From Streptomyces sp. HUAS CB01 (lineage in GTDB: Bacteria; Actinomycetota; Actinomycetes; Streptomycetales; Streptomycetaceae), in contig NZ_CP129137.1 of NCBI RefSeq assembly GCF_030406905.1, forward strand, positions 6,665,501-6,729,500: DNA of 64,000 nt, read 5' to 3'. Numbering within the stretch: the stretch's first letter is position 1; every line of letters starts with the position of its first letter. The notes below the pieces were generated by a model, which had not been told where the DNA came from, ran no database searches, and worked only from the letters and a program-made list of their open reading frames with translations. The position numbers and the translations under genes are program-made. Shown one piece after another: positions 8,619 to 19,300 of this stretch.

Positions 8619-11600
8619 GAGTTGTCCTCCGGCATCTTCCACTGAGGGGCATGATCGGGTGCGCGGTACACCAGTCGTTCCTTGATCGGGCTCACCAGGA
8701 GGTTGATCTCCGGCTGCACCTCGCGCATTGAGTTCGCCACGATGAACGGCGCGGCGTCGCGGGTGTCGATGCCAGCCTTGGCGTTCTCCGCGCTCATCAT
8801 CAGCGCGTCGTGCCGGCCGTCGTCCAGAACCCTCTCGTACACCAGCGACTTACGGTCCTCCATGAGGCTCTTGCGTCGCTTGCCCCATTGGTCGAGCCGG
8901 TTCTCCAGGCGTAGGCGGGCGCGGGTGGCGGCATCCTCGTCGCCGGCCCGCGCGACGCGATGCACGAGGGCGTTGACGAGTTCGCCCGCGAAGTGCTGCT
9001 CGGCCTCGATACGGGCCGCCCCGTCCTCCGGGGACAGCCCTTGGCTGGCCTTGGCGGCCTGCAGGACACGGGCGGCGCTGACCAGCACGCCGTCCAGGCC
9101 GCGCTCCAGCGAGGTCACCGAGAACGGGGTCACCGACAGTGCCTCCACCTGGGCGTAGAACGTCTCGTGGTAGTGGCGGAACTGCTCGAAATGGGCGAGG
9201 TCCCTCGGCCGCGCCCAGTTCCCGAGCGCGACCACCAGGCCCGGCCGGTCCGCGGTACGACCGACACGGGAGGACGCCTGGATGTACTCCGCGGTGTTCT
9301 TCGGCTGCCCGACCACAAGCATCAGCCCAAGGCGAGTCACGTCCACGCCCACCTGGAGCATGGAGGTGGCCAGGACCACGTCGTACGGATTGACCTCACG
9401 CGTGGGTTCCGGCATCTTCGCCTCCCTGAGCGCGCGCCGGTTGCGCTTGCCTGCGGTGGAGTCGAAGCCCGGGTCGAACGCCGTTGCCATCTGGTCCAGG
9501 GTCGCGGTGATGTCCGCGCTGGCCACGCGCGAGGTCAGTTCGGCGACGTGCAGCGAACCGTAGTCGGTGCCGGTGCGGCGGGGGAGCTTCGACCAGGGGC
9601 GGCCCTTGGCGAGCGCGGTCTGGATGTCGTCGCTCATGTATCGAGCCATGCCGGCGAGTTCACGAGTGGCGCTGAAGTAGCTGACCAGGCTCATGTACGG
9701 ATCGGCCGCGCGGCCGGAGCGGTCGATAAGCAGCTGCCCGCCGGCGAGGAGCACCTCGGCGACACGGATCTCCGCTGTGGTCAGGCGCACGCCGGTCGTG
9801 CTGATCCCGACGTACCTGCGTCCCGGGTGCTTCTCGGAGACCGGGATCTCCTTGGAGAAGTAGGTGTTGCCTGCGTCCAGGACCTGCGGCGGGAAGATGG
9901 TGACGTCGCGCCCGTACAGTGCACGCACCTGCTCCGACGCGTTTCGGGCGGTGGCCGTGGAGGCGACGAGCAGCGGACGCACCGGGCGCCCGTCCTTCGT
10001 CCGCCAGTCGGTCATCACGTCGATGGCCACCTCGAACAGGCCCACCGTCGTGCCGAGTGCCCCGGTGATCAGGTGCAACTCGTCCTGGATGACCAGATCC
10101 GGGGGCCGCAGTCGCATGGCCGGGTGAATGGGGGCCGCCGGCAAGCCGTTCTTCTTGGGGTGCTTGCTGCCGTCTTTGATGTCGCACTGCTGATAGTCGG
10201 GATGCACGAAGCCGTGCCGTTCACAGCGCCGCGAGATGTGCCCGAACAGCGAGGCGGCCTCGCCCTCCCGCGCCAGGCGGGCGAACTTGTCCACAGTGGC
10301 GATGACGAAAGCCGGCGCGAGCCGGTAAATCTCCTCGTCCACCGTGAGCACCGGCAGCCCGTCCGGGACCTCACCGCCGTCAGCGAACGGACAGTCGGCC
10401 AGCTCGTCCCCGCAGTACACGTACACCCGGCGCAGCGCGGGCTCCGTGCGCACATCCCGTGCCTCGACCCGGGTCCCGCACCACGGGCAGCGCTGGATCT
10501 GCAGCACCGTCAGGCGATAGCCGCGGCCTCCATGGGCCTTCTGCAACTGCTCGGCGGCCTCGTCGTAGCGTTTCGGGCTCACATCGGTGCCGACCCACAG
10601 CCCGATCCGGAACGGCTCCTGCCCCCATGTCGCCACATCATCGCGCCGCGCCAGCTCCGCCGCGCACACCAGGGCGGTGGCGCGCTGGAACTGCTGGGCG
10701 GTGAGCAGGCGCAGCGTGTACCGCATGAGGACGGCCACCCCGGATCGCCCGTCCAGCGGACTGTCGAAGGCATCCACGACGCCCTGGCGGCGACGGATCG
10801 CGAACGTGTACGCGGCCAGACCCAGATACGCCTCCGTCTTGCCACCACCGGTAGGGAAGAACAGCAGCTGCGCCTTGGCCAGATCCCCCGACCGCTTCTC
10901 GGCTGCCGGGTCGGACAGCAACGGCAACTGCATGAGCACGAAGGCGAGCTGGAAGGTACGCCACGAATGCGCCCGTTCCTTCTTTTCCCCGAGGATCGCC
11001 TCGCGAGCCTCGTCGATGCTTTCCTCCGGCTGGCTCGCCCGCCGCTCCGCGACCTGGGACTGCACACGCTGATCGGCCATCACCCGGTTCATGAACCGGA
11101 AGCAGCGCAACGCCTCCTTGTCCCCGAGGAGATGGTTCAGACCCTCCTCAAGCTGGCGATGCACGCGGCGTGCCTCGGTGACCGCATCCAGACCCTCGGA
11201 CCGCAGATGCTCCGGAAGAGCCTTGGCCCGCTGCTCCTCGCCGTCCAGCCAGGCCGTGTAACCTGCGACGATCGGCTCAAGACCCGTACGCAGTTCGTCG
11301 GTCGATGCCTCCTGGAGCTTGCGCATGTCCAGCAGGGCCGCGCCGATCTCCTCGGCGGCCGTTTGCGGCGTCTCGCTCACCGGCAGCCACGTCGTCCAGA
11401 CCTCACTAGCCCTGCGCGCTCCCTTGGCTACCTTCCAGTCCACCGAGCAGGTCCGGCCATGGGCGAACTCCAGACGGTTGCGGTACTGAAGCCGCAGCCG
11501 CCGCAGCTCGTCGTCCGGCTCCTCGCGGGTATCGAGGAGTACGTCATTGACCGGCAGGAACACCTCAGCTCCACCGGCCGACACCGACAGCTTGGTCTGG

Positions 11601-12367
11601 TACAGCCATGCCTCAACCGGGATCTTGCGAGGCGTCTCCCGGTCGTTGCACAACGCCACCTCTATCAGCCGACAGCCACGCTCGGAGTCGTCGTAACGAT
11701 CCACCCGAAGCAGGACCTTGTCCTTGAGCACGATCTCGGTCGTGCGGGACGGCTTCAGGTCGGCAACCTTGATCGTCTTCGCGATGGCGTGCGGGGTGCG
11801 CTGGAAGCGACGGAGCGCCGGAGCGGGGGCCGCGCCCTCGCCGTCTCCGGTGCCCTCGCCGCGCTTCTCTTTCACCGGCTCGTACGTGCCCCACGAGGCG
11901 GTCACCGTGAACTCGTCCAGATCGTCAGGGATCTGGAAGCGCAGCCCCATCGACGCCGGGATCATCAACCCGCGCTTCTGCGGCTGGTCCTCGACCTCGT
12001 CCTCGTCCGAACTCGCGCTGCTGTCGTCGACGGCGGTGAGCGGCACGCCCCGGCTCTCGGCGGCATCCACAGCGTCGCCCACGTCGGTCGCAGCGTCGTC
12101 CGATCCAGCCTCGCCTGGGTCATCCTGGCCGGCGGTGAGGCGCACGGGCGCGATCCGGCCGATCAGGTACGCCGAGTCGGGGACGCCTTCGAGGACCTCG
12201 TCCGGGCCGTTGGCCGGGCCGAGGAGCTCGCGCTCCAGGATGTCGACCAGGTTCTCCCGGGCAGTCCAGGAACGGTCGTCGGGTTCGAGGGTGAGACGGT
12301 AGGCAGGGGCTTGGGGGCCGCCGGGTGTCGCTGCGGGCTGGCCGCCGTCGCGCCGGGGGGTGGTCAC
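8615..12367 (-). CDS. drmA: DISARM helicase DrmA
   Basis: 1250 aa from the GTG at 12367, overlapping the drmMI stop as GTGA. Helicase motifs: FFPTGGGKTEAYLGL (Walker A, near residue 500), VIQDELHLI (Walker B, near 760), STATA (motif III) and QASSRVGR (motif VI, near 1035). A Cys cluster (CPWCG near 627, then YVYCGDELADCPF) suggests a zinc-binding insertion between motifs I and II. An acidic, low-complexity stretch lies near residues 78-130. DrmA is the DISARM motor that, with DrmB, engages incoming phage DNA. Length and motif spacing fit full-length family members, and nothing looks broken. Confidence 0.93.
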   Translation of the reverse strand: MTTPRRDGGQPAATPGGPQAPAYRLTLEPDDRSWTARENLVDILERELLGPANGPDEVLEGVPDSAYLIGRIAPVRLTAGQDDPGEAGSDDAATDVGDAVDAAESRGVPLTAVDDSSASSDEDEVEDQPQKRGLMIPASMGLRFQIPDDLDEFTVTASWGTYEPVKEKRGEGTGDGEGAAPAPALRRFQRTPHAIAKTIKVADLKPSRTTEIVLKDKVLLRVDRYDDSERGCRLIEVALCNDRETPRKIPVEAWLYQTKLSVSAGGAEVFLPVNDVLLDTREEPDDELRRLRLQYRNRLEFAHGRTCSVDWKVAKGARRASEVWTTWLPVSETPQTAAEEIGAALLDMRKLQEASTDELRTGLEPIVAGYTAWLDGEEQRAKALPEHLRSEGLDAVTEARRVHRQLEEGLNHLLGDKEALRCFRFMNRVMADQRVQSQVAERRASQPEESIDEAREAILGEKKERAHSWRTFQLAFVLMQLPLLSDPAAEKRSGDLAKAQLLFFPTGGGKTEAYLGLAAYTFAIRRRQGVVDAFDSPLDGRSGVAVLMRYTLRLLTAQQFQRATALVCAAELARRDDVATWGQEPFRIGLWVGTDVSPKRYDEAAEQLQKAHGGRGYRLTVLQIQRCPWCGTRVEARDVRTEPALRRVYVYCGDELADCPFADGGEVPDGLPVLTVDEEIYRLAPAFVIATVDKFARLAREGEAASLFGHISRRCERHGFVHPDYQQCDIKDGSKHPKKNGLPAAPIHPAMRLRPPDLVIQDELHLITGALGTTVGLFEVAIDVMTDWRTKDGRPVRPLLVASTATARNASEQVRALYGRDVTIFPPQVLDAGNTYFSKEIPVSEKHPGRRYVGISTTGVRLTTAEIRVAEVLLAGGQLLIDRSGRAADPYMSLVSYFSATRELAGMARYMSDDIQTALAKGRPWSKLPRRTGTDYGSLHVAELTSRVASADITATLDQMATAFDPGFDSTAGKRNRRALREAKMPEPTREVNPYDVVLATSMLQVGVDVTRLGLMLVVGQPKNTAEYIQASSRVGRTADRPGLVVALGNWARPRDLAHFEQFRHYHETFYAQVEALSVTPFSVTSLERGLDGVLVSAARVLQAAKASQGLSPEDGAARIEAEQHFAGELVNALVHRVARAGDEDAATRARLRLENRLDQWGKRRKSLMEDRKSLVYERVLDDGRHDALMMSAENAKAGIDTRDAAPFIVANSMREVQPEINLLVSPIKERLVYRAPDHAPQWKMPEDNS

Positions 12368-15300
12368 TCGTCGCCCTCCTCTTCCTCAGTGGCCTCATTG
12401 TCGCCGGTGGGACTGACAACACCCTGCGACGCGGCACGGCGGTGGTTCTCTTCGAGGAGGCGGTCGAGGATCTCCACCCGGGCGGCGGGGCTCACCGTCC
12501 AGCGTTGCATCTGGCGGTAGGTGTGGAAACCGTGGTCCAAGGGGACGTCATCCCAGCCGTAGGCGGCCATAACTTCTTGGTCGAGCGCGACGTGGATCTC
12601 GCGGAGGCGGGCTACGTCGAGGTCGGCAGAGTCGGAGATGGCCGGGTCATTGACCATGTTATAAAGCTTGGTCAGGCTCAACTCTCGACGAAGCATGACT
12701 TCACGGCGCGCGCGATCGAGAGTCCTGCCAGCTTCCTCAAGTGCCTCAGTAGCGGGAGGCCGAGGGAACGGCTCGAAGACGTCCGAGTGGGTATAGCGAG
12801 GGTCGTTACGCAATCCTGATCCGTATTTGATGGCCCACATCTGGTGTGGGCTCGACGAGAGGACCGCCTCGAATGAGTGTGAATCGGTCGCGAATACTCC
12901 GAGTCCATGACTGAAGATCTGCCCGGTCTTGACTCGTGCGGGCATAACAGTCCTGCTGTGGATGGTGAGCACCAGAACTTCAGTAAGTTCTGAGATGGCT
13001 TTGCGTAGTGCGGGACGCTTCTCGCCGTACTGCCACCATCGATCGCGAAGCACCTTGCGATTTACTCCCTGACGGGCAGGCTTTACATCACGAAGTACGC
13101 GCTCATAGGGTAGCGCATACCTACTCGCCGCCTCTTCTGAACGATCATAGAAATCAATGATCCAGCGTGAGGGTGAGGCATCATGACGAGAGTTCAGGTC
13201 CTCTCCCGTCAAATAGGGGAACACTACGTCTGCATTTGCCGGATCACGCTCGACCCATTCCGCAGCCTCTTCGGCTGTGAGTAGAAAACCGGAACCGTAC
13301 GGCTTACATCCCTCGAAAGCGATTCTGGAGTTCTCTAGCAGGCGCACCGGATCCCCGTCCGTTCGCCCCGCGGCCTCCAGCAGCGTAGAGATCCGCCTCA
13401 CAGGAATGCCATCTGCAATTCTAGGTGAGCTCGGCGCCACCATTCCCCTAGTGCCCCAAACAGCCGCATACTCGAGATTAGCGCTCGCCGCTGGCCACGA
13501 GTTGCTTTGGATTGCGCGGGTGATGGTAAACCCACTCCGGGACATTTGTTCAAGTCCAACCTTGCGACTGAACCCCTGAGCGACCGAATTTGTGGCAATG
13601 AGCCCAAGTCCGCCATGCCTAGACAGAAGGTCGTGCGCTCGCAGGAAGAAGTACGCCACGAGATCGGCACTTCCCTTCTGCCCGCCGGCAAGGGCGTGGA
13701 CAAACCAATCTCGGATGTTGGTACCCATCGAGCCGGTGAGCTTCGGCCCGCCCAGGAACGGCGGGTTCCCGATGACCGCATCGAAGCCACCCCGCTCCAT
13801 CACGTCTGGCACAGCCAGGATCCAGTGCAGCGGCTTCCAACGCTCGTAGTCCGTGGTCACTGTCGGGGTGAGCCCGACTTTCTGGATGCCGTCGAGCATC
13901 GTCCGGTTCGCCTCCCCGCCATCGGCCGGATAGGCCCTCTCCACCGCGAGACGCAGATTCTCGTATGCGGCCTTCAACTGCTTCCCAGGCTTGCCACCCC
14001 AGCGCAGCCCGGCCGCGATCACCCCGTCCGCGACGTCGGCGAGCTGCGCGGTCAGCTCCTGGTACCGGCGGAACTGCCGCCGCTTGGTGGCGGCCGAGCG
14101 CTGCGGGTCGCTGTCGTCGACCTCGGTGGCGAGCTGGCGACGCAGGCGGCTGGCCTGGTCCAGGATGTCGTCCACATCCAGGGCGAAGATGCTGAACTGG
14201 TTGCCGGCCACGGCGGGGTCGATGTGAAGGCGGCGCAGCTGGTCGGCGTCGGTCAGGCCAAGCAGGGCGTTGCCGTGGAGCACCTTGTCGTCGACGAAGG
14301 AGAAGGGGAGCTTCGGGTCCAGCGACACCAGCCAGAGCGACAGCTTGCACATCTCCACGGCCATGCCGTTGATATCGGCGCCGTACAGGCAGGTCGCGAC
14401 GACGGTCCTTATCGCGTGGACGAGCAGGTCGTGCGGCGTCCTTCCGTACGCCACGCCCTCACGCTGCCATGCCTCGACGAGCCGGTCGGCGAGGTAGCGC
14501 GCCGCGGCGACGAGGAAGGCGCCCGAGCCGCAGGCGATGTCGGCGATGCGCAGGTCGAGGATCTGGTCGGAGTCGATGGGCCGCCACGCGTCCTGGTCGG
14601 CGGTCTGGTGTGGGCCGGGCGAGTAGACGAGAGGTTCCAGCGCGTACCGGACGACTTCCTCGGCCAGTGAGCGGGGCGTGTAGTGCGCGCCAGCTGAGGC
14701 GCGCGAGGGGGTCTCCACCAGCAGAACGCCGCCGGGCTCGACCACCAGGGGCCGGTTGCGCAGGTCGCGGCGGATGATTCCGATGAACGGACGCAGCCGG
14801 TCGCGCAGTTCGGGGTCGTCGGTGACGTCGCGCAGGGCGATCTCGGTGTCGTCGAGGGTGTCGCCCGCCTTCAGCGCCTTGGTGAGGGCGGCTTTGCTGG
14901 ACGGCTTCGCGGCCGGCTGGTGCTGCTTGATCCAGGCGAGGATCGCGTCGGCCAGCGCGTTCTCGGTGCGCTTGGTCTGGCTGAGTTCTTCGAGGGTGGC
15001 GAGGGGGATCTCGGGTTCGGATCCCGCGCTGCCGGTCAGGCCGACGATGATCTCTTCGGCGGGTTGGCAGGAGTAGCCGAGCAGGCCCTCGTAGATGTAG
15101 CCGATCTGTTCGACGTCGATGTCGCGGAAGGAGATCCGTCGTGCTCCGCCGGGCAGTTGGGCGATCTGGACGGCGCGCAGGACTTCGAGCATGACGCGGT
15201 CGCTGACCGTGATGGCCAGGGTGTCCTGGGAGTCGCAGGCGGTGAGGAAGGGGAAGCGGGCCGGATCGAAGAGGGAGCCGCCGTACTCGGGCAGGCGCAG

Positions 15301-16392
15301 GTCCTCGAAGCTCGCGCCCCGGTACAGGGCCTGGGAGGTGGCCAGGAGCCGGTGCCAGGTCAGGAACGTGGCGTCGAGGGCCTGTTCGCCCTCTTCCTTC
15401 TCGCGGGCGTCGAGGAGGTCGAGTTCGTCGCTGATGCCGTATCCCATGGCGAAGAGGCGGCTCTGGGGCAGCAGTCCGCGTTCTTCGGCGAAGAGGAGGA
15501 AGACGACGCGCATCATGACGGTGACGGCGGCTTCGTAGACCTCGCCCCTCGCCGTCGGCAGTGGGTCGGGTTCGCCGCGTCGCTGTGCGTCCAGGGCGCC
15601 TTCGGACAGGGCCTGGACGATGAGTTCGACGGCGCGGCGGACCTGGGTGCCGAGGGCTTCGGTGATCTTCTCGGCGGCGGTGACGGACTCGCCGAAGAGT
15701 TCGGTCAGCCGGTCCTGCTGTTTGCCGCCGACCAGGCGGCGGCGCTGGAGGAGTTCGATGAAGGCGTTGCGGGTCTGGGGCTCTTCGATCCAGGTCTGGG
15801 CGTCGACGATGCCGGAGGCGACCATGGTCTGCGGGCGGGCGCTGACGATCGCCCACCAGCGGCCGTCGGTGACGACGCCGATGGGGACGCCGGAGGCACG
15901 CAGTAGCTCCTCCATGCGGTCGATGGGGCTGGCCGACCAGCCGTCGGTGAGCGGATCGCGAAGGGAGTCCGTGGGGTCGGTGACCAGGACGAGAGCCCCG
16001 GTCGTGTCGCCGTGGACGAGGGCGCCGTCGGCGCGCACGGTGACGGCGTAGTCGGGCGAGCGGACCTCGGTGGCGGCTGGGGCGGGCACGGTGTAGGAGG
16101 CGCCCCAGCGCAGCCCCTGGCGCAGGACGAGGTCGACCCAGGTGTCGCGGGCCTCGCGGTACAGGTCGAGGGCGGCTTCGTCGCCCGGGTGCTCGTCCCA
16201 GTTCTCCCATGCCTTCTCGAAGGCGGGCTTGGCGTCCTTGATGGCGTCGAGCGCCCGGGAGTCGGGCTGGGGGATGCCCTGGGGGTAGACACGTTCCAGG
16301 GCAGGCACGGCGAGGAAGGGGCCGTCGGCGTCGACGAGTTCGAGCCAGGCGCGGTGCAGGCCGGCGGCGGTCTGGGGGTAGCGGCGGCTCAT
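12364..16392 (-). CDS. drmMI: DISARM class 1 adenine-specific DNA methyltransferase DrmMI
   Basis: 1342 aa. The ATG at 16392 overlaps the drmD stop (ATGA); the open frame upstream of it is only antisense or out-of-frame sequence. SAM motif I is DIACGSGAFLVAAARYLADR (near residue 620) and catalytic motif IV is VIGNPPFLGG (near 876), typical of N6-adenine enzymes of the type IIG/DISARM group. The enzyme modifies host sites so that DrmA-DrmB spare self DNA. The region after motif IV, about residues 930-1250 (nt 12.64-13.60 kb), is visibly richer in A/T and in codons rare elsewhere here. It corresponds to the expected target-recognition region and suggests exchange of specificity. Confidence 0.93.
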   Translation of the reverse strand: MSRRYPQTAAGLHRAWLELVDADGPFLAVPALERVYPQGIPQPDSRALDAIKDAKPAFEKAWENWDEHPGDEAALDLYREARDTWVDLVLRQGLRWGASYTVPAPAATEVRSPDYAVTVRADGALVHGDTTGALVLVTDPTDSLRDPLTDGWSASPIDRMEELLRASGVPIGVVTDGRWWAIVSARPQTMVASGIVDAQTWIEEPQTRNAFIELLQRRRLVGGKQQDRLTELFGESVTAAEKITEALGTQVRRAVELIVQALSEGALDAQRRGEPDPLPTARGEVYEAAVTVMMRVVFLLFAEERGLLPQSRLFAMGYGISDELDLLDAREKEEGEQALDATFLTWHRLLATSQALYRGASFEDLRLPEYGGSLFDPARFPFLTACDSQDTLAITVSDRVMLEVLRAVQIAQLPGGARRISFRDIDVEQIGYIYEGLLGYSCQPAEEIIVGLTGSAGSEPEIPLATLEELSQTKRTENALADAILAWIKQHQPAAKPSSKAALTKALKAGDTLDDTEIALRDVTDDPELRDRLRPFIGIIRRDLRNRPLVVEPGGVLLVETPSRASAGAHYTPRSLAEEVVRYALEPLVYSPGPHQTADQDAWRPIDSDQILDLRIADIACGSGAFLVAAARYLADRLVEAWQREGVAYGRTPHDLLVHAIRTVVATCLYGADINGMAVEMCKLSLWLVSLDPKLPFSFVDDKVLHGNALLGLTDADQLRRLHIDPAVAGNQFSIFALDVDDILDQASRLRRQLATEVDDSDPQRSAATKRRQFRRYQELTAQLADVADGVIAAGLRWGGKPGKQLKAAYENLRLAVERAYPADGGEANRTMLDGIQKVGLTPTVTTDYERWKPLHWILAVPDVMERGGFDAVIGNPPFLGGPKLTGSMGTNIRDWFVHALAGGQKGSADLVAYFFLRAHDLLSRHGGLGLIATNSVAQGFSRKVGLEQMSRSGFTITRAIQSNSWPAASANLEYAAVWGTRGMVAPSSPRIADGIPVRRISTLLEAAGRTDGDPVRLLENSRIAFEGCKPYGSGFLLTAEEAAEWVERDPANADVVFPYLTGEDLNSRHDASPSRWIIDFYDRSEEAASRYALPYERVLRDVKPARQGVNRKVLRDRWWQYGEKRPALRKAISELTEVLVLTIHSRTVMPARVKTGQIFSHGLGVFATDSHSFEAVLSSSPHQMWAIKYGSGLRNDPRYTHSDVFEPFPRPPATEALEEAGRTLDRARREVMLRRELSLTKLYNMVNDPAISDSADLDVARLREIHVALDQEVMAAYGWDDVPLDHGFHTYRQMQRWTVSPAARVEILDRLLEENHRRAASQGVVSPTGDNEATEEEEGDE

Positions 16393-19300
16393 GCCTTGAC
16401 CATTCCGTTCTTCGCGTCTTCGGGGGTGAGGGCGAACACGACCGCGGCGGCGGATACGTAGGGCCTGATGTCGCTGTAGCGCTCCTGGATCGAGGCGATC
16501 TCGCGCGCCTCCTCGTCGTCCAGGCTGTCCAGGCGCTCGTTCATGTGGTGCAGGTCCCGGCGTCGCTGCTTCTGCTGGTCGTCGGTGAACAGCAGTTCTT
16601 CCTCGGCGCGGATGGCCTGCTCCAGGCGGTCGCGGGATTCGCGCAGGTTGAGCCGGAAGGCGTCGAAGATCTCGTGGGCGCGCTTGATGTCGGAGTCCCG
16701 ACGCTGGGTGAGTGCCTCGGTGACTTTCTCCTGACGGCTGGCGCTCTTGCGTTCCATCGCGGTCAGCAGGCGGGTGCGCAGCCGGGAACCGTCGTCGTTC
16801 CACTGCTCGGCGAGGTGAGCACGTACCTTCTCATCGGCGAGGAGCAGATCGGCGGAGTCGAGGGTCTCGTCGAGGACCTGCTCGACCTTGGACTCGGCAA
16901 GGGCCTGACCACGCAGTCGGACGCCCGTGAGGAACACCTCCTCGTGCAGGCGCAGCCCGCCGCGTCCGACCAGGACGAGCCGGGAGACGGCGGCGACACA
17001 GGACTCGGGAAGGCCGGGGGCGATGACGGCGGTGACCCGGTTGACCGGGGAGTCCGTGCTGAAGAGCGCGGAGCGCAGGGTGCGGGTGGCGCGCTGCATG
17101 AGGGCGTGCCCGAGGTGGATGTGGACCAGGTCGGTGCGGTGTTGCGCGGCCTGGTCGTCGAAGGTGATGGGGCGCGGGACGCCAGGCTCCAGGCGGGTGT
17201 CCAGGCCACGCAGGGCTGGCTGCCAGGAGCGGCTGAGGTTCGGGATCTCGAAGACCTGTGCTTCGGTGCGGTCGTCGCCGATCTCGACGAGCGGGGGCTG
17301 AGAGGTCAGCGTGAGCGCCGTGTCCACCACCCGGCGGGCGTTTGCGGGCGTGAGATGCATGGCGGCCTTGCTCTCGTGGTAGGTCTCGGAGAGCTTGGTG
17401 AGCCGGCGGTTCAGCTCCATTCCGCCGGCCAGCACGCGGGTGATCACCTCGTTGCCGTCGTCCGGCGCGGTCAGCCGGGCCTTGCGCACCGTACGGGTGG
17501 GGGCGAAGTGTTCCTGCACCTCGGCATCGATGACCTGGTTGACCTTGCCGAGGTCCTCGGTGGCCTGCCCGACCTTGGTCGCGATGATCCCCATGAACTT
17601 CATGTCCGCGTCGTACGTCGTGGAGCTGGAGACCGGCACGAAGTGGAAGATCTCAGGGTGCTTGGTCTGCCCGTACCGGTCGATCCGGCCGATGCGCTGC
17701 TCCAGGCGGGACGGGTTGAAGGGGATGTCGAAGTTGACCAGGCGGTGGCAGTGGGTCTGAAGGTCGATGCCTTCGCCGGCGGAGTCGGTGGCGAGCAGGA
17801 CGCGGACCGGGTGCTTGTCCGGGCTCTCGGTGAACAGGGCGCGGATCTTCTCCCGCTCCTCGGTCGGGGTCGAACCCTGGATGACCTCCAGCACGTCGTT
17901 GTAGCCGCGCTGCCGCAGGACGCGCTCGATCCATTCGAGGGTGGCCGCGTACTCCGTGAATACCACGACACGTTCGTTGGTCCAGTGGGCGCCGTCCGGC
18001 CGGCAGACCGCGGCGAGGAAGGTCAGGAGTGCTTCCAGCCGGGAGTCCGGCTTGTGCTCATAGCGGCGCCCCCACTCGATGAGCGAGGCGATCTCGCTGC
18101 TGGTGGCCGCGACCAGGGGGTCCGAGCCCTTGGAGTGGCGCAACGCGGTGAACTCGGGGTGTTCGGCCGCGCCTTCCTCCTCGTCGGACTGGCCGCTGCC
18201 CAGCACCTCTGTGTAGTACTGGTCTTCGTCGTCCATCCGGAGCTGCCGGTCACCGCCGTCCGAGCCCTCGTACAGCTCAAGGGTGCGGGCGAAAGACCAC
18301 GGGCTGGACAGGAAACGCTTTTTCAACAGCATCGCGACGATGTCCCCGCCCGATCCCTTGCCGTTTGCCCGGGCGCTGTCCGCCAGCAGCCGCTCCAGCC
18401 GCGCGAACTGCTGCTGCTCCTCCTCCGACGGCGTGAACGGGAGGGTCCCCAGCTTCCGGGTCTTGAACCCCTTGTCCGGCAGATCGGTCTTCAGCCACCG
18501 CACCATCACCTCCTTCAATGCCTGCTCGTCGATGCTCGCGCCGCGGGTGAACCGGCGACCGTCGATCATCTCCAGCAGGGCGGTGAACGACTCCGAATAG
18601 CCGTTGTGCGGCGTCGCACTCAGGAACAGCCGGTGCTCGCACGCTTCCGCAAGCCGCATCGTCGCCGTCGTCCGCTTGCTGTCCACCGCGTAGCCGCGCT
18701 GCCCCGGCGCCGTCGTCGGGCTGGCCGGCGCCACATGGTGAGCCTCGTCGACCACCAACACGTCGAACGCGTACCGCCTGGCCGTGCTCGCGCTGCGCAC
18801 ATCGGCCAGCACGTCGCGCAGCAGGCGCTGCGCACGCAGTGACGGCAGCCACGCCATACTCACGATCACGCGCGGAAAGAGCCGGAAAGGGTTGGCGTTC
18901 AGCCCGTGGCTCCGCCGCACCTTCGCCATCAGCTCGCTGTTGACGATGACGAAATCGAGGCCGAACTTCTCCCGCATCTCGTCCTGCCACTTCAACGACA
19001 GACTCGGCGGGCACACGATCACCACGGACCGCGCGCGGTGCCGCAGCAGCAGCTCCTGCACGACAAGCCCGGCCTCGATGGTCTTGCCCAGACCGACGTC
19101 GTCCGCGAGCAGCAGGTTCGTACGCGACGACTGAAGGGCCCGGCTCAGCGGCACCAGCTGGTACGCCTCCACGTTCGCGCCGCTGCGGAACGGAGCCTGA
19201 TAGGAGTCGGTGTCCGCCGAGGTGACCGCACCCCAACGGACCGCGTCCACGAACGCGGCGAGGGTGTTCGGATCGTCGAACGCCTCCGCCCGCACGGTCT

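Noticed and set aside
8960..12520. Very long open frame on the plus strand opposite drmA
   Set aside because: It mirrors the codon structure of drmA, has Val/Arg/Gly-rich composition without family motifs, and no ribosome site; a typical high-GC antisense artefact.
14459..18842. Further long open frames opposite or out of frame with drmMI and drmD
   Set aside because: Pro/Arg- or Gly/Val-rich low-complexity translations without motifs, while the drm frames carry every expected motif.
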